Below, piece after piece: positions 1 to 5,832 of a stretch of 7,072 bases of DNA. How positions within the stretch are numbered: position 1 is the first letter of the stretch; each line of letters starts with the position of its first letter. The notes beneath the pieces were generated by a model, which saw only the letters and a list, made by a program, of their open reading frames with translations, did no database searches and was not told where the DNA came from. This DNA comes from Desulfobacteraceae bacterium. Its GTDB lineage: Bacteria; Desulfobacterota; Desulfobacteria; Desulfobacterales; UBA11574. The stretch is taken from assembly GCA_029857875.1 (NCBI GenBank), contig JAOUGB010000114.1, positions 1-7,072 on the forward strand, read 5' to 3'. The position numbers and the translations under genes were made by a program.

Positions 1-490
1 ATGTATGTCGAAAAAGGACACAAAAAGAAGATAACGTGATAACTTTTTAGCATAATAACAAAATTTAACAAAGCGATGCACCCGAAAGCTAATCTCTGCG
101 ACTGGAGAGCCTGCTATCCATACTTTCGATACCTGGAATTTATCGCTGCGGCATAAAATCCCTCAATAAATTTGATATGTTATGAGTATCACACCTGGAT
201 AAAGCCTCATTTTTCAGACTGGATTGAGGCAAGAGAAATCAATATATTGTGGTCTGAGTTTTAACCGTTTTGCCGATTTTTTGATTCTGCCTCATTGATG
301 AATGGAGAGTGATCAAAAAAATCGTGAGCATTGGGTTCAAATCATCACTACGATTCCTGAAATATCATCTACAGATCACAGCCGCAACCAAATCACTGAT
401 AAGAGAATAAAATCCCAGGCAAGCGCTTTAAGACGGTGGTGCAATTTATCTTTTCTTTTGGTGTCATCTATGCCATAGGCGGCTGTTATC
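1..490. other. Left-edge non-coding stretch, no supported gene
   Basis: No convincing gene is visible in these ~490 bases. Short open frames touch the left edge on both strands: a 12-codon plus-strand frame ending at 39, and a minus-strand frame starting at 53 that runs off the edge. Neither has a clear ribosome binding site or recognisable protein. The stretch has three copies of GCCTCA, at 204-209 (plus), 225-230 (minus) and 289-294 (plus), which could form alternative small hairpins. It borders the transposase remnant that begins at 491, so it may be decayed mobile-element flank. Confidence 0.6.
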
Positions 491-615
491 ATGCCGGAAG
501 AAGCAAGGATAGACGCGGTCGGAGCCATGCACCACATAATTTGCCGCGTATCGAACGCAGAGAGGTTTTCAGGGATGATATCGACCGAATTAACTTTGTT
601 GATCGGCTTAGCAAA
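491..615 (+). pseudogene. REP-associated tyrosine transposase (Y1/IS200-like) 5' remnant, frameshifted
   Basis: From the ATG at 491 the plus strand reads MPEEARIDAVGAMHHIICR, which matches the usual start of RAYT/Y1 transposases (MPR.ARID.PGA.HHII.RG). The reading frame then breaks at about 547-549. In the next frame the text continues as IERREVFRDDIDRINFVDRL, the segment that normally follows (GIERR.IF.DD.DR..F..RL). Restoring one missing G (CGC GGT ATC) joins the two pieces, so a single-base deletion explains the break. After about 615 the similarity stops. The catalytic HUH motif, the tyrosine and the C-terminal helix-turn-helix are all absent. An intact member has very roughly 200-300 residues, so only the first ~42 codons remain. 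This family is a domesticated single-copy transposase linked to REP palindromes. The remnant cannot be functional. Family assignment is by eye from the N-terminal pattern. Confidence 0.8.
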
Positions 616-662
616 ACAAGGCTTCATCCTAAGTTAAAGGGTGCGATACTTGAGTCATATCT

Positions 663-1673
663 TTACTGCTTCAAGGTGTAATGATATGCATCCATGGCCT
701 CTTTTTCCAAAATGTGCCCCTGTCCCTGATATCTGGGGGAAAAATGAAAGGGTGTCAGCTGCTTTACTCTTGCTTTACCTGCAATGAGGCCGGCCTGCCG
801 GGCGGTCAGGTGGCATTTTTTTTCGGCAATATCTCTATCTTTTTCAATAAAAGACGCTTCAATAAAGAGGTGGTCGGAATCTTTTACCAGTTCAACAATC
901 TTTTCGATGTTCGATTCGTTGTACACAACATCCGCAATATATGAAATCTTCTGGCCCGGAGTGATCAGGGCAATTTGTTTTGCAAGGTCCCCCAGAACGA
1001 ATATTTTTTTGTGTTGTTTTTTACCGCATTTAACCTCAAACTCTGAATCGGGGTTTTGATTATTAAACAGTGCCTGTTTGAATTCTTTTAGCCAGGGACC
1101 GATTTCCAACCCAAGCTCAGCAACAGCATCTTTCATGATATTAACGTGAAATCGTTCCTTTAAGGTGAATCCGAGACAGGGAATACTGTGATCGAGGATC
1201 TTTGTAAAAACGGAAAAAGACGGTTCCTTATGAAGGGGCACGTTAAACGGGTGTTTAACCGACTTTGAGGCTGGAATGAATCCGCTTTGGCAAATATAAT
1301 CCTTGGTTACCAGATGATCGTCATGTACCTCGGTGACATGCAAGGCCAACAGGTTCGTGTAGTTCTTGACAAGGTCCCATGAATATCCCGCGAGTTTTCC
1401 CTCAACATTTTTTATAAAGTTTTCAGGACCATAAATGTAAAGATCGTGGTCACGGCCAAGGACAAGTCTCAGCAGTCTGTCAAATCCGATAAAATGATCC
1501 ATATGCGTATGGGTAATAAAGACATGACTGATTTTAAGAATATCTCTGGCTGACAGTGAAAAAATATCTCCGAGATCAAAAATTATGGCACGTTTTTCAT
1601 AAAGAAAGGGGATATACAGACTTGGATCGTCAAAAGGTCCATTCACTAACCTGGGGAGGAAGGAAGGTCGCAT
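663..1673 (-). CDS. RNase Z-like MBL-fold phosphodiesterase (probable tRNA 3' endonuclease)
   Basis: This is a 336-residue cytoplasmic metallo-beta-lactamase-fold protein. Numbering from the ATG at 1673, the zinc motif HTHMDH is at 55-60, followed by the RNase Z block HSIPCLGF with His162. IADVVYN supplies the bridging Asp248, HLTA holds His288, and HFSPRY supplies the last ligand, His310. The order and the HFSxRY ending are those of RNase Z, which cuts tRNA precursors just after the discriminator base. The segment LGLEIGPWLKEFK (about 187-199) resembles the GP-containing flexible arm that grips tRNA. The spacing between HxHxDH and His162 is roughly 30 residues longer than in classic bacterial RNase Z, so a related phosphodiesterase role remains possible. 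An in-frame TTG at 1712 would add 13 residues but overlaps the upstream gene. The ATG, two bases after that gene's TGA, fits the family start (MRPSFLPRLVN) and suggests translational coupling, because it has no good ribosome binding site of its own. Confidence 0.85.
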   Translation of the reverse strand: MRPSFLPRLVNGPFDDPSLYIPFLYEKRAIIFDLGDIFSLSARDILKISHVFITHTHMDHFIGFDRLLRLVLGRDHDLYIYGPENFIKNVEGKLAGYSWDLVKNYTNLLALHVTEVHDDHLVTKDYICQSGFIPASKSVKHPFNVPLHKEPSFSVFTKILDHSIPCLGFTLKERFHVNIMKDAVAELGLEIGPWLKEFKQALFNNQNPDSEFEVKCGKKQHKKIFVLGDLAKQIALITPGQKISYIADVVYNESNIEKIVELVKDSDHLFIEASFIEKDRDIAEKKCHLTARQAGLIAGKARVKQLTPFHFSPRYQGQGHILEKEAMDAYHYTLKQ

Positions 1674-1675
1674 TG

Positions 1676-2095
1676 TCAGGTCAGTTTTTTTATAACTTGC
1701 CGGTTGATACAAAGATATATTTCTTCGTCTGAACCGTAAACATCGACCACGACTTTATGATTGATAAGGGTTTCTATTACGAATGCGGTAATGTAAAGAC
1801 TCACGACATTTGGATTCTGTACGATATGTCTAAATGGTGCTATCTTGTAGTCGACATCAAAGTCGTCGCTGCGGCTCAACTTGTCTATACATTTTGTTAT
1901 CTGCTCTTCAAGTACATTTTTATTCGTGGTTTCAACAAGTTTATTCTCGACAAGCTTCATGGCAATGGCATTAGAAAGGGGTTCGATACAATCTCTTGCA
2001 TTTTCTATTGCTTTTCTGCGGGAATATTCTTTTGAAGACTCGATTCTCGACAATATTTTTGCTTCACGACTGCTGGGTCGAAATACTTTAGCCAT
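1676..2095 (-). CDS. Uncharacterised 139-residue protein, paired with RNase Z-like gene
   Basis: I do not recognise a named family. The product is a soluble 139-residue protein with no signal peptide or clear membrane segment. Residues 1-75 are highly charged and probably helical (REAKILSRIESSKEYSRRKAIENARD, then a Leu/Glu/Lys-rich stretch). Residues 80-139 are more hydrophobic and look like a compact fold (VDYKIAPFRHIVQNP, LYITAFVIETLINHKVVVDVYGSDEEIYLCINRQV). The start is well supported: ATG at 2095 with AGGTGA six bases upstream, and a sigma-70-like promoter further up. Its stop lies two bases before the start of the RNase Z-like gene, so the two are almost certainly cotranscribed and translationally coupled. 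A partner or RNA-related role is only guilt by association. That it is a real gene is likely; its function is unknown. Confidence 0.8.
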   Translation of the reverse strand: MAKVFRPSSREAKILSRIESSKEYSRRKAIENARDCIEPLSNAIAMKLVENKLVETTNKNVLEEQITKCIDKLSRSDDFDVDYKIAPFRHIVQNPNVVSLYITAFVIETLINHKVVVDVYGSDEEIYLCINRQVIKKLT

Positions 2096-2101
2096 AATAT
2101 G

Positions 2102-2107
2102 TCACCT
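2102..2107 (-). promoter_or_regulatory. Ribosome binding site of the 139-residue gene
   Basis: Read on the minus strand, AGGTGA lies six bases before the ATG at 2095. It fixes that ATG as the start. Confidence 0.7.
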
Positions 2108-2168
2108 TTAACCTATACTATCGCTTATTTAGGGTATCGTCCATTTTTATTTTTATATATCAACCACA

Positions 2169-2197
2169 ATAATAATGCCGAGTATTGTCTATTGCAA
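2169..2197 (-). promoter_or_regulatory. Putative sigma-70 promoter for the orf139/RNase Z-like pair
   Basis: On the minus strand, TTGCAA (2197-2192) is followed after exactly 17 bases by TATTAT (2174-2169). That is four of six matches to the -35 consensus and five of six to the -10. It lies in the ~125-base gap after recJ and would give a leader of about 65-70 bases before the ATG at 2095. The gap is AT-rich, so a chance match is possible. I saw no clear recJ terminator here, so readthrough from recJ is also possible. Confidence 0.45.
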
Positions 2198-2219
2198 GAA
2201 AAATTTTAAACCACCAATG

Positions 2220-3935
2220 TTACGTCTCTTCAATAACAATTTGAGCATTTTTCCTGCCGTTCCATCGGTTCCAGCGAAGACGGTATGCAATCTGATCAAA
2301 GGTGTCTTTCAAGGGGATTTGGGTATCCACATTAAATTGTATTGCGTTGAATGTTTTTATAGTCTTTCCTATCTTCTGTTCCAATACCATTTGCCTGTGA
2401 TGATCACCTACACATTTTGATGACACAACATTGACCTTTTTTGTCATAAAAAGCGGTTCATGGTTTGCGATTCCAAAGGGTTTCAACGATTCAAGTTCAT
2501 CCATCAGTTTATCTGAAATGTTAACGAAATCGAGTCTGCAATCGATGGCGATTTTCGGTATAAAATCAACTGGTTTTGCCATACGGCTCACAATGTTTTC
2601 AAAGCGTATTTTAAACCGGTCTATATTTTCGGTCTTGATTTTGAGGCCTGCTGCCATTGGATGTCCGCCAAAGTTTTCAATGTTCTCAGCACAAGCCGAC
2701 AACCCCTCATACAGATTGACCTCAGGAATACTTCTGGCGGATCCTTTCCCTATTCCGTCTGCTGTTGTGATCAGTACAACCGGGCGAAAATATTTTTTCA
2801 TAAGTCTTGATGCAACAATTCCAAGAATCCCTAAATGCCAATCTTGATGGACCAATACCAATGTGTTTTTTCGGAGCAGATGCGGATTTTTTGTCAGGTG
2901 ATTGTGGACTTGAGTAAGTATTTTATTTTCGATATTGCGTCGATCCTGGTTTAAGCGGTTGAGTGAATGTGCAATTTTCCGTGCGGTCTCGATATTTTTT
3001 GCTGTTAGAAGTTCAACAGCGGTTGACGCTTGATCGATCCTGCCCGCTGAGTTTAATCTGGGGGCCAGATAGAAAACAATATCATCGGTATCGATGGCAT
3101 GTTTATTGATTCTACAGACCTCAATCAGTGCATTTAGACCAGGACGCTGCGATGAACGGATAATGTTCATACCTGCCTTAATAAGTATCCGGTTTTCACG
3201 GGTTAAAGGAACCACATCAGCCAAGGTGCCAAGGGCGACAAGATCACAGTAATTTTTTAGATTGGGTTCCGGACGGTCTTTCCAGAAATTTGTGTCTCGA
3301 AGCTTTTTTCTGAGGCAAATCAGCAGATAAAACGCGACGCCGACTCCGGCAAGGTCACGAAAGCCGGAAAGACAATCGTTCCGCTTGGGATTTACCACCG
3401 CGACGGCAGGAGGTATCGTGTTCGATATCATGTGGTGGTCGGTAATGATGACATCAATTCCGGCGTTTCTTGCGGCTTTAACCGCGTCTTGACCATCTGA
3501 TCCGCAGTCTACGGTGATAATGAGGTGTATTCCATTGGGCATCGCGACATCTGAAATATGGGTTTTTTTCAGACCAAAACCTTCCGTTATTCTGTGGGGA
3601 ATGTAGTAAGACACATCCGCATCGACTGAACGGAGAAATTCCAAAAGTAGGGTTGTGGCGGTAATTCCGTCAACATCATAATCGCCAAAGATCAAAATTT
3701 TTTCTTTGTGTGCTATGGCTTCTAAAATTCGGTCAACCGCGGCATCCATATCCTTTATGGAAAAGGGGGGACTTAGATGATTAAGGGATGTGTTGAAAAA
3801 GTTTGATACATCTTCTGTGGAAAAAATATTACGATTGATCAAGATTGAGGCAACGGCAGGATGGCAATTCAGTATTCCGCAAAGTTTTTCGACCAAATAG
3901 CTATCAGGCTGAAGTATTTGCCACTCTTTTTTCAT
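2220..3935 (-). CDS. recJ: Single-stranded-DNA-specific exonuclease RecJ
   Basis: This 571-residue protein is a full-length RecJ (E. coli RecJ is 577), the 5'-3' single-strand exonuclease of recombination and mismatch or base-excision repair. It belongs to the DHH phosphoesterase superfamily. Visible motifs, in order, are DYDVDG (85-90), TVDCG with Asp143, DHH (166-168), and LADVVPL with Asp240. These are the metal-binding aspartates and histidines of the catalytic core. APRLNSAGRI (291-300) follows. The DHHA1 domain is marked by GSARS (398-402) and GGHPMAAG (423-430), and a C-terminal OB-like domain runs from about 455 to 571. All key residues are present, so it should be active. It starts at an ATG whose A is shared with the TAA of a preceding start-less frame (TAATG). 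There is no strong ribosome binding site; the nearest AGGA is about 17 bases upstream. A sigma-70 promoter lies ~170 bases upstream. The gene is not tightly packed with a neighbour. Confidence 0.97.
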   Translation of the reverse strand: MKKEWQILQPDSYLVEKLCGILNCHPAVASILINRNIFSTEDVSNFFNTSLNHLSPPFSIKDMDAAVDRILEAIAHKEKILIFGDYDVDGITATTLLLEFLRSVDADVSYYIPHRITEGFGLKKTHISDVAMPNGIHLIITVDCGSDGQDAVKAARNAGIDVIITDHHMISNTIPPAVAVVNPKRNDCLSGFRDLAGVGVAFYLLICLRKKLRDTNFWKDRPEPNLKNYCDLVALGTLADVVPLTRENRILIKAGMNIIRSSQRPGLNALIEVCRINKHAIDTDDIVFYLAPRLNSAGRIDQASTAVELLTAKNIETARKIAHSLNRLNQDRRNIENKILTQVHNHLTKNPHLLRKNTLVLVHQDWHLGILGIVASRLMKKYFRPVVLITTADGIGKGSARSIPEVNLYEGLSACAENIENFGGHPMAAGLKIKTENIDRFKIRFENIVSRMAKPVDFIPKIAIDCRLDFVNISDKLMDELESLKPFGIANHEPLFMTKKVNVVSSKCVGDHHRQMVLEQKIGKTIKTFNAIQFNVDTQIPLKDTFDQIAYRLRWNRWNGRKNAQIVIEET

Positions 3936-4104
3936 TAAAAGATTGTTTGTCCTAAATCGTCTAAAGTTGGCTTGCCAAACAGTACACGCTTTTTAAAAAA
4001 GATTGTCGATCTTGTTGGGTCGTCTTGTCGCGTCGTAGCCTGAAGCGCACAGTCGGAAACTGAAAGTGAAGACCAATCCGCTCTCCGATCATTTAAATAG
4101 AATT

Positions 4105-4133
4105 CATATACCGGGGGTAGTGTGCGATGTCAA
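4105..4133 (-). promoter_or_regulatory. Sigma-70 promoter of recJ
   Basis: On the minus strand a perfect -35 hexamer TTGACA (4133-4128) is followed after 17 bases by TATATG (4110-4105), a four-of-six match to the -10. It points at recJ and predicts a start of transcription near 4098, giving an untranslated leader of about 160 bases. Confidence 0.6.
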
Positions 4134-4313
4134 CGCGCAATCTTCTAAAGCTTCATAAGACATCGGAGATTTTGTATATATAATATCTGTCGAGCCGAAA
4201 ATGGTATGTTATCAAAACAGGGTTTCATCAGGGTACATCTGAATCGATCATGTGATCACCATTGAGGGAACGGGTAAATCATCAGATACCGGAAAGGCAT
4301 AAACAGGTGGAAC

Positions 4314-4352
4314 GTAAGTGTTCACGGGAAAGCACATCCCGTGAACACTTAC
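4314..4352. repeat. Perfect 16-bp inverted repeat (hairpin, 7-base loop)
   Basis: GTAAGTGTTCACGGGA (4314-4329) and its exact complement TCCCGTGAACACTTAC (4337-4352) are separated by AAGCACA. There are no mismatches in 16 pairs. The hairpin sits 57 bases past the transglycosylase stop and ~180 bases before the recJ promoter, where it could end or protect the transglycosylase transcript. However, neither side carries the T-run of an intrinsic terminator. Other readings are a dispersed REP-like palindrome, a non-autonomous element end, or a binding site for a dimeric protein. GGAAC occurs just outside the left arm (4309-4313) and three bases outside the right arm (4356-4360), which may be coincidence. 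Confidence 0.9.
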
Positions 4353-4409
4353 AGAGGAACATTAGTCGATGAAGAAATGTTCGCGTTAAACCATAATTAC
4401 CTTAAAAGG

Positions 4410-5087
4410 TTAGGTCGTTCGATATGTTTCGTAGTATTTTAATACTTTATTAATGTAGAATTTAGTTGCTTTAAATGGTGGAATACCCCCATATTTTCTG
4501 ACATTAAAACTGCCGGCGTTATAAGCTGCCAGGGCCAGTTTAATCTCTCCGTCAAACTGATCCAGCAGGTGTTTGAAATAGCGCACACCAGCGTCTATAT
4601 TGTGGGCCGGCTTAAAGCTGTCTTCAACGCCCAGAGATCTTGCGGTTCGAGGCATTAGCTGCATGAGTCCCCTGGCCCCGACTCTCGATACTGCTTTGGG
4701 ATTAAAACTCGACTCGGCCATGATGATGGCTTTTATAATTGCCGGTTCTACTTTATACCGGTAAGCTGCCTCAAGGATTAGCAGCTGATATCTATTTTCG
4801 GCGTTTTTCTGTTTAGAAGTCATCTCAACTTCCATAAGGGTCTTGATCGAAGGAACTGCCGGGGTAGCAAGAGGTAAAAGAGGGACCGTCTTGGCGAGAG
4901 ATTTCTTTCCTTTATTCTGTGGATACATGGATTTCTTCTGTAACCGAACTTCCGGTACAGTAACGAAAGCATCCTGCCTCCATCCATTTAGACCTATTGT
5001 ACAGGATAAAAGGATCAGCAATATAACGGGTTTGGTGGTCATATGTAATATAAACAAATTTTTTCTTTTATTCCAACGACTTCTCAT
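4410..5087 (-). CDS. Exported lytic transglycosylase (Slt-type, GH23)
   Basis: The 225-residue product cleaves the glycan strands of peptidoglycan with formation of 1,6-anhydro-muramic acid, acting in the periplasm. The catalytic domain fills the C-terminal half (about 98-225). Signatures are IMAESSFNPKAVS with catalytic Glu125, GLMQLMPRTA (140-149), NIDAGVRYF (163-171) and ALAAYNAG (185-192). The N-terminus has a basic region and a hydrophobic stretch, PVILLILLSC (20-29). LLSC resembles a lipobox ending at Cys29, so it may be an outer-membrane lipoprotein or simply secreted. Residues ~45-95 form a Lys/Pro-rich linker. The ATG at 5087 is chosen because GGGGGG lies six bases upstream. A second ATG (5042) would give a shorter lipoprotein-like leader, MTTKPVILLILLSC, but has no ribosome binding site. 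It lies 56 bases after the zinc-ribbon gene on the same strand and could share its sigma-54 promoter. No extra binding domain (LysM, SLH) is present. Confidence 0.93.
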   Translation of the reverse strand: MRSRWNKRKNLFILHMTTKPVILLILLSCTIGLNGWRQDAFVTVPEVRLQKKSMYPQNKGKKSLAKTVPLLPLATPAVPSIKTLMEVEMTSKQKNAENRYQLLILEAAYRYKVEPAIIKAIIMAESSFNPKAVSRVGARGLMQLMPRTARSLGVEDSFKPAHNIDAGVRYFKHLLDQFDGEIKLALAAYNAGSFNVRKYGGIPPFKATKFYINKVLKYYETYRTT

Positions 5088-5093
5088 TTACTT

Positions 5094-5099
5094 CCCCCC
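5094..5099 (-). promoter_or_regulatory. Ribosome binding site of the lytic transglycosylase
   Basis: On the minus strand GGGGGG followed by AAGTAA precedes the ATG at 5087. This purine-rich site supports that ATG over the downstream ATG at 5042. Confidence 0.6.
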
Positions 5100-5143
5100 A
5101 ATAAAAATGAAGAAATAATAATGATATAAATATCCTATAGATT

Positions 5144-5335
5144 TTAGGCAACCTTTTGAAGCAGGTAGGTGGCCGGGCGTTGTTCGCTCAACGTAACGCA
5201 TTGCGGGCACAGACATAACTTAAAATCTAATCCATTCCATTCAAAAATGCATATATGACGTGCTTCATGCTCGTTGCATACAAAACATTTCAAACAGATA
5301 TCTGCGGATAAATGATTCTTTTCTTTATTCAACAT
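5144..5335 (-). CDS. Small cysteine-rich zinc-ribbon-like protein
   Basis: This 63-residue protein belongs to no family I can name. Its notable feature is two CxxC pairs, Cys17-x2-Cys20 and Cys43-x2-Cys46, about 22 residues apart, the layout of a four-cysteine zinc ribbon. Further cysteines (14, 29, 41) and histidines (23, 27) lie nearby. Between the pairs runs a short segment likely to form beta strands (HICIFEWNGLDFKLCLC). There is no signal peptide, so it should be cytoplasmic. The start is secure: ATG at 5335 with a strong AGGAG (5345-5341) five bases upstream. A sigma-54 promoter lies about 80 bases upstream of the start, so expression is probably conditional. The lytic transglycosylase follows on the same strand. 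A role as a small regulator or zinc-dependent adaptor is a guess. Confidence 0.75.
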   Translation of the reverse strand: MLNKEKNHLSADICLKCFVCNEHEARHICIFEWNGLDFKLCLCPQCVTLSEQRPATYLLQKVA

Positions 5336-5340
5336 GACAA

Positions 5341-5345
5341 CTCCT
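5341..5345 (-). promoter_or_regulatory. Ribosome binding site of the zinc-ribbon gene
   Basis: AGGAG on the minus strand, five bases before the ATG at 5335. Near-ideal sequence and spacing support this small gene as real. Confidence 0.8.
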
Positions 5346-5413
5346 ATTTAAATGATTTCAGTGATTCTTGCGTCATCCTCGCGGCGACGTTGTTTGCTTT
5401 TGGCTATGATAAG

Positions 5414-5429
5414 AGCAACTCGTATGCCA
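5414..5429 (-). promoter_or_regulatory. Sigma-54 (-24/-12) promoter for the zinc-ribbon gene
   Basis: The minus strand reads TGGCATACGAGTTGCT. Against the sigma-54 consensus TGGCAC-G-N4-TTGCW it matches the invariant GG and GC with the required 10 bases between them, the whole TTGC block and the final W. Only two less-constrained positions (C to T, G to A) differ. Transcription should start near 5404, leaving a leader of about 68 bases before the ATG at 5335. Sigma-54 promoters need an AAA+ activator, and one is encoded immediately upstream at 5833 onwards. Confidence 0.7.
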
Positions 5430-5832
5430 TGAATGAAATAAAGTTGAAATATACAATAAATATAATATGTTGTATTGAGGCATGATCCCAGCTCCCAAAG
5501 GAAAACGCTCCGGTGGTCAAGGCTTATCTATATAAACTGTTCAAAATCCAACACCTTTAACGACCATTTTCCTTTGAAATTCGGCTGAAGCGCGGCTGCT
5601 TTGGACAATCTGAAGGCGGCTCGGATTGGGGGAGGACGAAGAATAAAATTGGGATAGACTCCGTTGATTGTTCTGAAATTGTTAAACATTTAAATCGCAA
5701 GACAATTATGGACAAGGCGTTCGCAGAAAGAATCCTCGATTCGTAATGGGTACGAAGTTTCGGAAGGATATTGAATTAACCGGGAAGATGGGAACGTTCA
5801 AAATCCGACATAGCAGGCGATACCTGTAAATA

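Larger units (their letters stand above)
3936..4409. other. recJ upstream region: promoter, long leader, palindrome
   Basis: No gene is supported here. The stretch holds the recJ promoter (4105-4133), a leader of about 160 bases and the perfect inverted repeat at 4314-4352. Within the leader are two small minus-strand structures. One is a 5-bp AAGAT/ATCTT stem (3999-4003 with 4009-4013) followed by a run of T, like a weak attenuator. The other is a TTGGC-TT-GCCAA palindrome (3967-3978). A 64-codon minus frame (4129-3935) is open, but it has no ATG, GTG or TTG and begins inside the -35 box, so I do not call it. From 4134 to 4313 I see nothing beyond a small GATCA-TG-TGATC palindrome near 4246-4257. 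Confidence 0.6.
5336..5832. other. Intergenic control region between the activator and zinc-ribbon genes
   Basis: About 500 bases without a supported gene. The left part holds the ribosome binding site, leader and sigma-54 promoter of the zinc-ribbon gene. Upstream of the promoter are two candidate activator-site arrangements. One is ATACAA/TTGTAT (5451-5456 with 5470-5475). The other is a 10-bp inverted repeat CAAAGGAAAA/TTTTCCTTTG (5496-5505 with 5567-5576), in which a nearby TGGTC/GACCA pair (5514-5518, 5562-5566) extends the symmetry. The right part (about 5561-5829) contains plus-strand frames lacking a start codon or ribosome site, and GTTCAAAATCC repeated directly at 5539-5549 and 5796-5806. 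It may be a decayed sequence. No clear terminator for the regulator gene is seen. Confidence 0.5.

Noticed and set aside
1..53. Possible partial genes at the left edge (short frames on both strands)
   Set aside because: Each has 17 or fewer codons, with no ribosome binding site and no recognisable motif.
319..355. GGTTCAAATC resembling a tRNA T-loop
   Set aside because: The flanking bases do not form the 5-bp T-stem, and no acceptor or anticodon arms could be found.
376..627. 83-codon minus-strand open frame
   Set aside because: It lies opposite the transposase remnant, which explains the coding-like text in this region. It has no recognisable protein pattern.
1674..1712. Upstream TTG start for the RNase Z-like gene
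   Set aside because: It would overlap the upstream gene by 37 bases. The ATG at 1673 matches the family N-terminus and follows the previous stop by two bases.
4246..4257. GATCA-TG-TGATC palindrome as a CRP/FNR-type site
   Set aside because: The half-sites and spacing fit neither consensus, and no promoter lies at a suitable distance.
5815..5827. CAGG/CCTG mini-hairpin as terminator of the response regulator gene
   Set aside because: The stem is only 4-5 bp and no T-run follows on the minus strand.
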